Notes under the pieces: model-generated
What the model saw: the letters and a program-made list of their open reading frames with translations, nothing else
What the model was told of the DNA's origin: nothing
The model's database searches: none
Assembly: GCA_038747915.1 (NCBI GenBank)
Contig: JBCDJJ010000092.1
Coordinates: forward strand, 1-13,449
Reading direction: 5' to 3'
Source: JBCDAP01 sp038747915
Lineage (GTDB): Bacteria > Planctomycetota > Phycisphaerae > Phycisphaerales > UBA1924
Length of the DNA stretch: 13,449 bases
In this document: piece by piece, positions 6,676-13,449 of the stretch
Numbering within the stretch: position 1 is the first letter of the stretch
Layout: each line of letters begins with the position of its first letter
Translations under genes and position numbers: made by a program

Positions 6676-7761
6676 ATGGACACCGGACTGACAGGCGATG
6701 GACCGGTCGTGGCGGTCGCGGGCGCGACCGGCGCGGTCGGTGTGGAGTTTCTGCGGCTCTTCGATGAACGTCCGATGCCGATCGGCGAGCTTCGGCTACT
6801 CGCGTCCGAGCGGTCGGCGGGTACGGAGATGATCTGCCGCGGCGCAGCGCACACGGTTCGCGTGCTGGACGACGACAGCTTCACGGGCGTTGATCTCGCG
6901 CTCTTCTCCGCGGGCGGGTCGATCAGCAAGCGGTTCGCGCCCATCGCGGTCGATGGCGGCGCACTGGTGATCGACAACTCCAGCGCATTCCGGATGGACC
7001 CGGCGGTGCCGCTCATCGTGCCCGAGGTGAATGCCTCGGCGATGGGTAGGTACGGCGTGGGCGAGGGGTCGCAAGGCGGGATCATCGCGAACCCCAACTG
7101 CTCAACAATCATCCTGATCGTGCCCGTGACGCCCATCCACCGCGCCTTCGGGGTCGAGCGGATGGTCGTGAGCACCTACCAGGCGGTCAGCGGCGCGGGT
7201 GCCGCCGCGATGGACGAGCTCATCGACCAGACGAAGGCGTTTCATGCGGGCGAGGACGTGGCGCCACGAATCTTCGGCGAGCCGTGCGCGCACAACGTGT
7301 TCAGCCACGACTCGGCGGTGGACCCGGAGACCGGCCGGAACGTCGAAGAGCAGAAGATGGTCGACGAGACACGAAAGATCTGGGGCGACGAATCGATCCG
7401 GGTGACCGCGACCTGCGTACGTGTGCCCGTGCTGCGCGCGCACACGGAGTCGATCAATCTGACGCTGCAGGAACCCGCGACCGAGGACCAGGTGCGCGAG
7501 TTGCTGATGTCGGCCCCCGGCGTGGAGGTGGTCGACAACCGTGGTGCGAACGATTTCCCGACGCCGTTGAAGGCGAGCGACCGCGACCCGGTGCTGGTCG
7601 GTCGGATCCGCCTCGACGAGAGTCAGCGGTTCGAGGGATCGGGCGCGAGCCGGCGCGGCGTGGGGTTCGACCTCCTGGTGAGCGGGGATCAGATCCGCAA
7701 GGGAGCCGCCCTGAATGCGGTGCAGATCGCGGAGTTGGCGATCGCTCATGTTGCTGCGTGA
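6676..7761 (+). CDS. asd: Aspartate-semialdehyde dehydrogenase
   Basis: Reduces L-aspartyl-4-phosphate to L-aspartate 4-semialdehyde with NADPH, the branch point to lysine/diaminopimelate, threonine and methionine, in the cytoplasm. At 361 residues the length is near normal. The N-terminal Rossmann motif is VAVAGATGAVG (12-22); LFSAGGS (76-82) is the cofactor loop; DNSSAFRMD (100-108) and VPEVNA (115-120) are family signatures; IANPNCSTI (137-145) holds the catalytic Cys142; RVPVLRAHTE (249-258) holds the general base His256. SGAGAAAMDEL (172-182) is the usual substrate-side helix. It follows the HD-domain gene by 39 bases and ends 87 bases before the next start. It supplies diaminopimelate for peptidoglycan, suggesting a peptidoglycan-making cell. 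Identity is very secure. Confidence 0.97.
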   Translation: MDTGLTGDGPVVAVAGATGAVGVEFLRLFDERPMPIGELRLLASERSAGTEMICRGAAHTVRVLDDDSFTGVDLALFSAGGSISKRFAPIAVDGGALVIDNSSAFRMDPAVPLIVPEVNASAMGRYGVGEGSQGGIIANPNCSTIILIVPVTPIHRAFGVERMVVSTYQAVSGAGAAAMDELIDQTKAFHAGEDVAPRIFGEPCAHNVFSHDSAVDPETGRNVEEQKMVDETRKIWGDESIRVTATCVRVPVLRAHTESINLTLQEPATEDQVRELLMSAPGVEVVDNRGANDFPTPLKASDRDPVLVGRIRLDESQRFEGSGASRRGVGFDLLVSGDQIRKGAALNAVQIAELAIAHVAA

Positions 7762-7848
7762 CCCGGCCAGATCGTGCGTTCGACGGTCCGGTGCGGAGTT
7801 ATCGGGCTCAGATTGAACCCTCGGGGCGGTTCTGCCGAAAGAAGGAAT

Positions 7849-8136
7849 ATGCCGTTCGTCGGTTCGATCATCTCGGCTCGCCAAGCGTCCCCGCCGCCGC
7901 CCGCTACCAAGTCGCGGAAGGAGAAGGCGGAGGAGTCGCGAGATCCTCGCCGCCTCGCGGAGGTGCGCGACGAGGCCGAGCTGTCGGTTCAGCAGGTCGA
8001 GCAGACCGGCACCGAGCGCCCGATCGCGGAGAACACGAGCGAGGACTCCGCGGAAGACCGCGAGGCCCAGGTGTACTACGGGCCGGGCTCGAACGAGCGC
8101 GGCGCCGAGCCGCCGAGACTTGATCTCGAAGGGTGA
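7849..8136 (+). CDS. Small highly charged hypothetical protein
   Basis: A 95-residue protein not assigned to a family. It opens with MPFVGSIISARQAS, then PPPPATKS, then becomes very rich in Glu, Arg, Asp, Ser and Gln (about residues 24-75), and ends with QVYYGPGSNERG and PPRLDLEG. No membrane span, signal peptide or enzyme motif is seen; most of it is probably disordered or a single long helix. ATG 7849 is chosen because the purine-rich GAAGGA (7841-7846) lies directly upstream, though the spacing of 2 bases is unusually short. The alternative start at 7774 would add 25 residues of non-descript sequence. It lies 87 bases after asd and converges on tsaB. A real gene is likely given the start context and the two short motif-like ends; its role is unknown. 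Confidence 0.6.
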   Translation: MPFVGSIISARQASPPPPATKSRKEKAEESRDPRRLAEVRDEAELSVQQVEQTGTERPIAENTSEDSAEDREAQVYYGPGSNERGAEPPRLDLEG

Positions 8137-8137
8137 A

Positions 8138-8170
8138 CGCGACGCGTTGCGCGGAGAAGATCGCGTCGCG
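8138..8170. terminator. Hairpin between convergent genes
   Basis: Perfect 9-base inverted repeat (CGCGACGCG at 8138-8146, CGCGTCGCG at 8162-8170) with a 15-base loop, starting one base after the stop of the small charged protein gene and facing tsaB. It could terminate both transcripts. It has no T-run on either strand. Confidence 0.5.
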
Positions 8171-8213
8171 ACCATTTGTCACGGCGCCCGAGTCCAGTGT
8201 TGAGATCACTCGG

Positions 8214-8945
8214 TCACGCACCACGGAGTGCGCGCCACTTGGTGACAGCTTCGGGTTCGCGAGGGTAGAGGGGCAGAAGGTCGGCGGGGTCGCATGGTGC
8301 GATGCGCTCGGCGGCGTCGAGGACCGCGCTGGCCGAGAAGCGGATGGGATGCCCGGGGTACTCAACGGGCAGGTGGTGGTGATCGACGAGGGCGTGGCGG
8401 AGTTCGGTGTCGCAGACGAGGGTGGCCGCCCCGAGTTCGGTCACGAGCGTGTCGAGGGGGACGAGCTCGCCGGATGGGTGATCGGCGGTGGTGTCATCGT
8501 CGGGCGTGTATCGCCAGGCCGTGTCGCGCTTCCAGGCGAGGGCGATGACCGGGCTCGCGGTGCGCACGTCGGGCGGGAGCGCCGCGGCGGCACCGACCGG
8601 TGTCGGCACGCCGACGAGCGCTGCGCCGGTGGCCTCGGCGATGAGTTTGGCCACGGTGACCGCCACCCGGCAGGCGGTGTAGCCGCCGGGACCGATCGAA
8701 ACAGCAACGACTTCCAGTTCATTCGGCGTCACGGCTGCGCGCTTGCACACGCGGTCGATGGCGGGGATCAGGTCGTCGGTGCCGTGGCCTTGGGTGGTGA
8801 CGGGCTCGATCAGGTCGGGCTCGCTCGGCAAGCGGAGGGCGACCTCCGCCCGACCTTGCTCGCCGCGCGGATTGGAGGTTTCGATGCCGAGGCGCGCGCG
8901 CCGGGCGCTCGTATGCTGTGTCGGGCTGTGCGTGTGGTCGTGCAC
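8214..8945 (-). CDS. tsaB: tRNA threonylcarbamoyladenosine biosynthesis protein TsaB
   Basis: Partner of TsaD (with TsaE) in making the t6A37 modification of ANN-decoding tRNAs in the cytoplasm; itself an ASKHA-fold scaffold. At 243 residues it fits the family. Diagnostic stretches are LGIETSNPRG (19-28), ELEVVAVSIGPGGYTACRV (76-94), which corresponds to the GPGSFTGVR motif, AVTVAKLIAEATGAALVGV (95-113) and a C-terminal LLPLYPREPEAVTKWR. The only in-frame start near the conserved beginning is GTG at 8945, which adds about 17 extra residues (HDHTHSPTQHTS and so on); no strong ribosome-binding site is seen, so the exact N-terminus is uncertain. It diverges from the PH-domain gene with 44 bases between starts. 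TsaD and TsaE are not in the window. Confidence 0.9.
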   Translation of the reverse strand: MHDHTHSPTQHTSARRARLGIETSNPRGEQGRAEVALRLPSEPDLIEPVTTQGHGTDDLIPAIDRVCKRAAVTPNELEVVAVSIGPGGYTACRVAVTVAKLIAEATGAALVGVPTPVGAAAALPPDVRTASPVIALAWKRDTAWRYTPDDDTTADHPSGELVPLDTLVTELGAATLVCDTELRHALVDHHHLPVEYPGHPIRFSASAVLDAAERIAPCDPADLLPLYPREPEAVTKWRALRGA

Positions 8946-8989
8946 AGCGGGTGAGTGTCGCAGAATGCGGCGGAAGGCGAGCGAGCACC

Positions 8990-9559
8990 ATGGCGAGCGA
9001 CACGGACCCGATCGAACTCGAAACAGACACCGGAGCTCCGGGCGCCGCGGCGCCGAAGTCGGGTGATCCGCTCGACGATCTCCCGCCCGACTCCGGACCG
9101 GAGCAGCACGTGTTGACGGTGCACCCGTCGATGTGGCGGGGTCAGCCGTTCAGCTCGGTCGCGCTCGCGTTGCTCCCGATCGTGGCGGGTGTGCTGCTGG
9201 CGGTCTTCGTGACGGTGTCGTGGAAGTGGCAGCTCACGCTGTCGGTGTTTGGGCTGCTGGTGGTGCTGTGCTGGGGCACGCTGCTGGTGCGGTGGATCAC
9301 GACGAGCGTCAGCCGGTCGCTCAAGGTCACCAACAAGCGCGTGATCGAGCGTCGAGGGCTCTTCAGCCGGTCGACCGACGAGGTGGTGCTGGACCACATC
9401 CGGAACGTGCAGGTGTATCAGTCGTTCATCGACCGGATCTTCGGGATCGGGCAGATCGGGATCTCGAGTTCGGGTCAGGACGGGATCGAGATCGAGATGG
9501 CGGACATCCCTCGGCCGGATGAGATCAAGAAGATTCTGGATCGGTATCGGTCGATGTGA
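8990..9559 (+). CDS. Membrane protein with bacterial PH (YdbS-like) domain
   Basis: A 189-residue membrane protein. The N-terminus (1-40) is acidic and rich in Pro and Gly, probably flexible. Two hydrophobic segments (about 55-78 and 82-104) are predicted membrane spans. They are followed by a bacterial pleckstrin-homology domain of the YdbS/bPH2 type: LKVTNKRVIERRGLFSRSTDEV (111-132), DHIRNVQVYQSFIDRIFGIGQIGI (135-158) and the acidic-to-aliphatic end IEIEMADIPRPDEI (166-179). The role of this family is poorly defined; membrane-associated binding is the usual guess. ATG 8990 was chosen over the frame-open start at 8918 because the upstream part is Cys/Arg/Gly-rich and overlaps tsaB's start region, while GGAAGG (8972-8977) lies 12 bases before this ATG. 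Confidence 0.85.
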   Translation: MASDTDPIELETDTGAPGAAAPKSGDPLDDLPPDSGPEQHVLTVHPSMWRGQPFSSVALALLPIVAGVLLAVFVTVSWKWQLTLSVFGLLVVLCWGTLLVRWITTSVSRSLKVTNKRVIERRGLFSRSTDEVVLDHIRNVQVYQSFIDRIFGIGQIGISSSGQDGIEIEMADIPRPDEIKKILDRYRSM

Positions 9560-9613
9560 GTATCGCACTCGCTTGCGCACGCGGCTCGGATGAGGCGTGT
9601 TGGACGGATTTTC

Positions 9614-9634
9614 GTGGGAGCGAGACGCTCCCAC
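9614..9634. terminator. Compact hairpin between convergent genes
   Basis: A 9-base perfect stem (GTGGGAGCG, loop AGA, CGCTCCCAC) lies 54 bases after the PH-domain stop and 14 bases after the end of ispF on the other strand. The tight loop and position suit a bidirectional terminator. Four Ts precede it on the plus strand (9609-9612); no T-run follows on either strand. Confidence 0.6.
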
Positions 9635-9648
9635 CACCGACCTCCGAG

Positions 9649-10146
9649 CTACCCGACGAGGACGACGACGTGGACCTCGAGGGCCCGGCCCTCGCCGACG
9701 GCGTCGACGTGCTCGTGGGTCTTGCCCTTGATGTTGACCTGTGCGGCCTCGACACCGAGGTGGGTGGCGAGGTTGGCGATCATGCGGTCTTTGATGGGTG
9801 AGATCTTGGGCCGCTGAGCGATGATGGTGGCGTCGAGGTTGATCAGGGTGAGACCGACTTGGGCGAGGCGTCGAGCGGCCTCGATCACGTAGACGCTGGA
9901 GTCCTCACCGGCGTGGCGTGGGTCGGTGTCGGGGAAGAGCTGACCGATGTCCGGCATGGCGAGGGCGCCGAGGATGGCATCGGTGACCGCGTGGTAAAGG
10001 GCATCGCCGTCGGAGTGGCCGACGGGTCCGTAGTCGAGGTCGGGGAGCGTGACGCCACCGAGGACGAACGGGCGGCCCTGGCCCGCCGGCGGGTGGGGCT
10101 CGAGGCGGTGGAGGTCGTAGCCGTGGCCGATGCGGAGGGTGGTCAT
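9649..10146 (-). CDS. ispF: 2-C-methyl-D-erythritol 2,4-cyclodiphosphate synthase
   Basis: Cyclises CDP-ME-2-phosphate to MEcPP with release of CMP in the MEP isoprenoid pathway; cytoplasmic homotrimer with a divalent metal. The 165 residues match the usual size. RIGHGYDLHRL (5-15) supplies metal ligands Asp11 and His13; HSDGDALYHAVTDA (44-57) supplies His52; LFPDTDP (70-76), NLDATIIAQRPKI (103-115) and GEGRALE (151-157) are family signatures. The loop that binds the cytidine diphosphate reads KGKTHEH (140-146), keeping the Thr and Glu of the usual TTTE but with His between. The start ATG at 10146 is directly before the conserved RIGHG strand. It is not next to ispD here. The gene is divergent from the lipoprotein gene at 10255, with 108 bases between starts that must hold both promoters. 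Confidence 0.96.
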   Translation of the reverse strand: MTTLRIGHGYDLHRLEPHPPAGQGRPFVLGGVTLPDLDYGPVGHSDGDALYHAVTDAILGALAMPDIGQLFPDTDPRHAGEDSSVYVIEAARRLAQVGLTLINLDATIIAQRPKISPIKDRMIANLATHLGVEAAQVNIKGKTHEHVDAVGEGRALEVHVVVLVG

Positions 10147-10243
10147 GGCGGCGCTGGTGGTGGCGGTCTGTGGGCTCGTGTGAGGATGGCCCGTGCGGTG
10201 AGCCGATACTCTACGAGCTTCGAGGGATCGCTCGGTCAGGTGT

Positions 10244-10249
10244 AAGGAG
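10244..10249 (+). promoter_or_regulatory. Strong Shine-Dalgarno site for the lipoprotein gene
   Basis: AAGGAG, the clearest ribosome-binding site in the window, ends 5 bases before ATG 10255 and fixes that start. Confidence 0.7.
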
Positions 10250-10254
10250 TCGAC

Positions 10255-10713
10255 ATGGCACGCAACGGGTCACGCACGGTTGGTCTCATCGGTTGTGGTG
10301 CGGTCGCGGCGATGTCGAGCGGGTGCTGGTTCCAGGGCGGGCCGCTCGTGTCGGAGGACCGGTACACCTACGACTCGACCCCGATGAGCCCGAAGACGAT
10401 CACGATCTTCGATCTGCGGACCGACGAGGCCGTCTGGGCGTACGACCTGCCGGTCGGACGGCGACTCATCATGAAGTTCAAGGAGGGCGAGGGCCCGGAC
10501 GACTACTTCTCCTCGGAGATGCAGTGGGACGACATCCCGGCGTTCACGCGTCTGGCGGTGCCGCAGGAGCGGCACCCGGTGCCGCCCTACTACTCCCGGC
10601 GTGTGGAGATGACGCTCCGGCCGGTGCCGGAGATGGCGTCGAGCGTGCCGCCCGAGGGTGAGGAGGACGAGGGTATGCTCGCCGCCTCAGCGGAGGACGC
10701 GGCGGAGGAGTGA
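10255..10713 (+). CDS. Predicted lipoprotein of unknown function
   Basis: 152 residues. The N-terminus MARNGSRTVG is basic, followed by a short hydrophobic stretch and MSSGC, giving Cys24 as likely lipidated residue; an earlier LIGC (Cys14) fits the consensus but leaves too short a hydrophobic core. The mature part contains DSTPMSPKTITIFDLRTDE (40-58) and VWAYDLPVGRRLIMKF (60-75), which look like two or three beta strands, then an aromatic and acidic middle (about 76-95). The tail is rich in Glu and Ala. No enzyme motif seen. The composition suggests a small beta-rich cell-envelope lipoprotein, probably a substrate of the Lnt encoded nearby. The oxidoreductase gene starts 49 bases downstream, so they are likely co-transcribed. 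I cannot name a family. Confidence 0.8.
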   Translation: MARNGSRTVGLIGCGAVAAMSSGCWFQGGPLVSEDRYTYDSTPMSPKTITIFDLRTDEAVWAYDLPVGRRLIMKFKEGEGPDDYFSSEMQWDDIPAFTRLAVPQERHPVPPYYSRRVEMTLRPVPEMASSVPPEGEEDEGMLAASAEDAAEE

Positions 10714-10762
10714 TCCCGCGGCGCTCCGCGAAGGCACACCACGTCGAGCGGAGCAGAACAGC

Positions 10763-11923
10763 ATGGCGGACACAACGGGATCGGGCGCGGCGCAGCCGGT
10801 GCGGTACGCGATGATCGGCGGCGGGAAGGACGCGTTCATCGGCGCGGTGCACCGCATGGCAGCAGCGCTGGATCAGCAGGCGGTGCTGACCGCTGGGGCG
10901 CTGAGCTCGACCCCGGAGAAGGCGATCGCCTCGGCGCGAGAACTCGGACTCCCATCCGACCGCGGCTACGGGTCGTGGGAGGAACTGCTCGAGAAGGAAT
11001 CCGCGCGGCCGGAGGGCGAGCGGGTCGATTTCGTGTCGATCGTCACACCCAACGACACGCACTTCCCGATCGCCAAGGCCGCGGTCGAGGCCGGGTTCCA
11101 CGTCGTGCTCGACAAGCCGATGGTGCACTCGAGTGCGCAGGCCGCGGAACTCACCGCGGCGGTCGAACAGTCCGGTGTGGTATTCGCGGTGACGTACAAC
11201 TACACCGGGTACCCGCTCGTGCGGCACGCAGCGGACATGGTGCGGGGTGGCGAGATCGGCGAGGTCCGCAAGGTGTTCGTGGAGTACCACCAGGGGTGGC
11301 TCAGCACGAAGCTCGAAGACACCGACCTCAAGCAGGCCGGGTGGCGGACGGACCCGGCGCGGTCGGGCATCGCGGGGTGCGTGGGCGATATCGGCACCCA
11401 CGCCGAGAACCTGGTGGCCACGGTGACGGGGCTGGAGATCGAGGCGCTCGCGGCCGACCTGAGCACGTTCGTCCCGGGGCGCCGGCTGGACGACGACGCC
11501 GCGGTGCTGATGCGGTACCGCGGGGGCGCCAAGGGAACACTCACGTGCTCGCAGGTGTGCTGGGGCGAGGAGAACAACCTGACGCTCCGGGTGTACGGCA
11601 CGAAGGGGGCGCTGGCGTGGCGGCAGGAAGAACCGAACGCACTCCGGCACATCGATGCGGACGGTGTGCGGCGGGAGCTGACACGCGGCGGGCCCGGACT
11701 CTCCGCAGCAGCGGGCGACGCGACGCGGATCCCACCCGGGCACCCCGAGGCGTTCATCGAGGCGTTCGCGAACGTGTACCGAGGGGCGCTGGACGCGATG
11801 CGAGGTGTGAAGAGCTCGCTCGCCGAGCGGTTCCCGACGGTACACGATGGGGCGCGCGGCGTGCGGTTCATCGAGGCGGTGGTCGAGAGCGGGCAGAAGG
11901 ATGCGGCGTGGGTGACGTTCTAA
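10763..11923 (+). CDS. Gfo/Idh/MocA-family oxidoreductase
   Basis: A 386-residue NAD(P)-dependent dehydrogenase of the family acting on sugars, inositols and related polyols; substrate unknown. The N-terminal Rossmann fold has the glycine motif AMIGGGKDAFIGAVH (16-30), then FVSIVTPNDTHFPIAKAAVEAG (90-111) and VVLDKPMVHS (114-123), in which Lys118 of the DKP motif is the catalytic lysine. The C-terminal domain holds GCVGDIGTHAEN (205-216), with Asp209 and His213 as the usual catalytic pair. GTLTCSQVCWGEENNLTLRVYGTKGAL matches the C-terminal beta sheet. ATG 10763 is chosen over the longer frame from 10658, whose extra part overlaps the lipoprotein gene. CGGAG is a weak ribosome-binding candidate. 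aroA starts 27 bases after the stop, so one transcript is likely. Confidence 0.92.
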   Translation: MADTTGSGAAQPVRYAMIGGGKDAFIGAVHRMAAALDQQAVLTAGALSSTPEKAIASARELGLPSDRGYGSWEELLEKESARPEGERVDFVSIVTPNDTHFPIAKAAVEAGFHVVLDKPMVHSSAQAAELTAAVEQSGVVFAVTYNYTGYPLVRHAADMVRGGEIGEVRKVFVEYHQGWLSTKLEDTDLKQAGWRTDPARSGIAGCVGDIGTHAENLVATVTGLEIEALAADLSTFVPGRRLDDDAAVLMRYRGGAKGTLTCSQVCWGEENNLTLRVYGTKGALAWRQEEPNALRHIDADGVRRELTRGGPGLSAAAGDATRIPPGHPEAFIEAFANVYRGALDAMRGVKSSLAERFPTVHDGARGVRFIEAVVESGQKDAAWVTF

Positions 11924-11950
11924 GCAACGGCGCGGGCGTAGGGTGGTGAT

Positions 11951-13348
11951 GTGAGCGCGACAGATCTGGCCACGTTGAGCGACCCCCTTCCGATCGAGCC
12001 GGTCTCGCGGGCGTTCGACGTGTCGATCCGCCCGCCCGGGAGTAAGAGCCTGACGAACCGGGCGCTGCTGATGGCGTTGCTCGCGGACGGGGCGTCGACG
12101 ATCACGGGCGCGCTGACCGACGCGGACGATGCCCACCGGATGCTGACCGCGATCGATCAGCTCGGCGGATCGGTCGACGAACGCGACACCGACACGCTCG
12201 GTGTGACCGGGACGGGCGGACAGCTTCGCGGCGGGTGCGAGGTGTTCTTGAACAACGCGGGCACCGCGACGCGGTTCCTGACCGCAGCGGCGTGCTTCGC
12301 GGACGGGCCCGTGGTGATCGACGGCAATGCGCGGATGCGTGAGCGGCCGATCGGCGAGCTGGTCGGGCTGCTTCGGACGCTCGGGGTGACGATCGAGGAA
12401 CTCGGTGAGCCTGGGCGTGTGCCGATCCGGATGCACCCGCACCGGCCCGCGGGTGGCGCGATCGAGGTGCCGACGACGCTCTCGAGTCAGTTCATCTCGG
12501 CGCTCTACATGACCGCGCCGCTCATGGCGCAGGGGCTGACGGTGCACCTGGTCGGTGAGATCACGAGCCCGAGTTATCTGCGGATGACGCTCGGGCTCAT
12601 GGAGCGGCTCGGCACGATACCGGCCGCCTGGGCGGAGGGCGATGCCGGGGGGCGGCGGCGCGGCGGGGCGCGATCGAGCGACGGGCTCCGCGAGGTGACG
12701 GTGCCCGGGGCCGCACCGATCCCCGCGTTCCGGTACGACGTGGAGCCCGATGCGAGCGGCGCGACGTACTTGTGGGCCGCTGCAGCGATCGTGCCGGGCG
12801 GGCGAGTGCTGGTGCCGGGGCTGGACGGGCGGTCGCTCCAGGGTGATGCGGGGTTCGTGGAGCTGCTCGGGCGGATGGGGGCCGCGGTGGAGTACGAGGA
12901 CGGCGGGACACGCGTGATCGGGCCGGAGCGGCTCGCGCCGATCGAGGCGGACATGAGCGAGATGCCGGACGCCGCGATGACCCTTGGTGCGGTGTGTTGC
13001 TTTGCCTCAGGGCCGAGCGAGCTGCGCGGGCTTCGGACGCTCCGCGTGAAAGAGACCGACCGGATCGCAGCGACCAAGACAGAGCTGGAGAAGGTGGGTG
13101 CGGTGGTCGAGGTGTTCGACCACGAGGGCGAGGGGGGCGCCGCGGACGAGGGGATGCGGATCACACCGCCGGACGAGCCGTGCTCGGGACCGCCGGTGGT
13201 GTTCGACACGTACGACGACCACCGGATGGCGATGAGCCTGGCCCTGATCGGGCTCCGCCGGGCGGGTGTGTCGATTGCGGATCCGGGGTGTGTGCGGAAG
13301 ACGTACGCGGGCTACTGGACGGATGTGGAGCGGCTTCGATCGATCTGA
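11951..13348 (+). CDS. aroA: 3-phosphoshikimate 1-carboxyvinyltransferase (EPSP synthase)
   Basis: Joins phosphoenolpyruvate to shikimate-3-phosphate in aromatic amino-acid synthesis; cytoplasmic. At 465 residues it is slightly longer than the usual 430-450. PPGSKSLTNRALL (28-40) gives Lys32 and Arg37; LNNAGTATRFLTAA (100-113) is the PEP-binding loop; RMRERPI (128-134), TTLSSQFISALYM (175-187), MPDAAMTLG (338-346, Asp340 the expected base), LRVKETDRIAATK (364-376, Glu368) and FDTYDDHRMAMS (418-429) complete the signature. A Gly/Arg-rich stretch at about 228-246 looks like an inserted surface loop. GTG is the start, preceded by the purine-rich GGGTGGTGAT; the same bases also form an out-of-frame ATG. 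In the PEP loop Phe replaces the Pro that follows NAGTAMR in E. coli. It is probably in one operon with the upstream oxidoreductase. Confidence 0.96.
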   Translation: MSATDLATLSDPLPIEPVSRAFDVSIRPPGSKSLTNRALLMALLADGASTITGALTDADDAHRMLTAIDQLGGSVDERDTDTLGVTGTGGQLRGGCEVFLNNAGTATRFLTAAACFADGPVVIDGNARMRERPIGELVGLLRTLGVTIEELGEPGRVPIRMHPHRPAGGAIEVPTTLSSQFISALYMTAPLMAQGLTVHLVGEITSPSYLRMTLGLMERLGTIPAAWAEGDAGGRRRGGARSSDGLREVTVPGAAPIPAFRYDVEPDASGATYLWAAAAIVPGGRVLVPGLDGRSLQGDAGFVELLGRMGAAVEYEDGGTRVIGPERLAPIEADMSEMPDAAMTLGAVCCFASGPSELRGLRTLRVKETDRIAATKTELEKVGAVVEVFDHEGEGGAADEGMRITPPDEPCSGPPVVFDTYDDHRMAMSLALIGLRRAGVSIADPGCVRKTYAGYWTDVERLRSI

Positions 13349-13365
13349 CAAACGCCGGTGGTGGA

Positions 13366-13375
13366 GGGGTACCCC
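13366..13375. repeat. 10-base palindrome downstream of aroA
   Basis: GGGGTACCCC is a perfect palindrome without a loop 18 bases after the aroA stop. It may only reflect the local G/C richness; no function is claimed. Confidence 0.3.
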
Positions 13376-13401
13376 CGACGCGGGCCAAAGGGGGGCGTCA
13401 C

Positions 13402-13427
13402 GGGGGGGGGGGGACCCGCCCCCCCCC
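13402..13427. repeat. G-run and C-run inverted pair near window edge
   Basis: Twelve Gs (13402-13413) are followed by ACCCG and nine Cs (13419-13427), so the two can pair as a long G/C stem. The position after aroA would allow a terminator, but the homopolymers and the nearness of the sequence end make a sequencing or assembly artefact at least as likely. Confidence 0.4.
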
Positions 13428-13449
13428 GGCCATGGTCCCGAAAGCGCGC

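Noticed and set aside
7820..7837. GAACC...GGTTC mini-hairpin before the small charged protein gene as a possible riboswitch or attenuator
   Set aside because: The stem is only 5 bases in GC-rich sequence, where such matches occur by chance, and no known leader architecture was recognised.
8133..8954. Open 273-codon plus-strand frame
   Set aside because: It is antisense to tsaB along nearly its whole length; tsaB has the diagnostic family motifs and this frame has none.
10544..12547. Open 667-codon frame on the minus strand
   Set aside because: It runs antisense across the oxidoreductase and part of aroA, both with full sets of family motifs. The His/Arg/Pro-rich translation is typical of a GC-bias shadow.

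Overview
The window is high-GC chromosomal DNA from a diderm (Gram-negative) bacterium. The best guess is Planctomycetota, possibly Phycisphaerae, but no rRNA or other marker gene confirms this. Three things point that way: strong GC bias at third codon positions; a PEP-CTERM-like sorting tail at about 2540-2612, with the proline-glycine, hydrophobic stretch and RRNR ending common in planctomycetes; and an apolipoprotein N-acyltransferase plus two lipoproteins, which imply an outer membrane. Most genes are housekeeping: translation (glyS, tsaB), lysine/threonine/methionine and cell-wall precursors (asd), isoprenoids by the MEP route (ispF) and aromatic amino acids (aroA).

Layout. 1-619: 3' end of glyS (glycyl-tRNA synthetase). 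About 590-1750: an AT-rich island with one unknown gene on the minus strand, apparently inserted between glyS and an alpha/beta hydrolase gene (1768-2514). 2511-2612: a 33-codon frame encoding only a PEP-CTERM-like tail, overlapping the hydrolase stop codon. The rest of the 2515-2802 gap shows no further gene or clear terminator. 2803-5881: lnt overlapping a HEAT-repeat lipoprotein gene. 6043-8136: a small HD-domain (p)ppGpp-hydrolase-like gene, asd, and a short charged protein, all on plus. 8214-8945: tsaB on minus. 8990-9559: a PH-domain membrane protein on plus. 9649-10146: ispF on minus. 10255-13348: lipoprotein, Gfo/Idh/MocA-type oxidoreductase and aroA, all on plus with short gaps. 13349-13449: low-complexity G/C DNA that looks like a contig edge.

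How the genes fit together. The lipoproteins at 4637 and 10255 would be substrates of the encoded Lnt, and the first overlaps lnt by 23 bases. The HD-domain gene lies 39 bases upstream of asd, which may tie an alarmone-related enzyme to amino-acid synthesis. Short GC-rich hairpins sit in both convergent gaps (8137-8213 and 9560-9648) and after the HEAT lipoprotein gene, and are the likely terminators. I saw no tRNA, rRNA, CRISPR array, transposase, integrase or phage gene. The least explained parts are the AT-rich island with its unknown protein and the orphan sorting tail.
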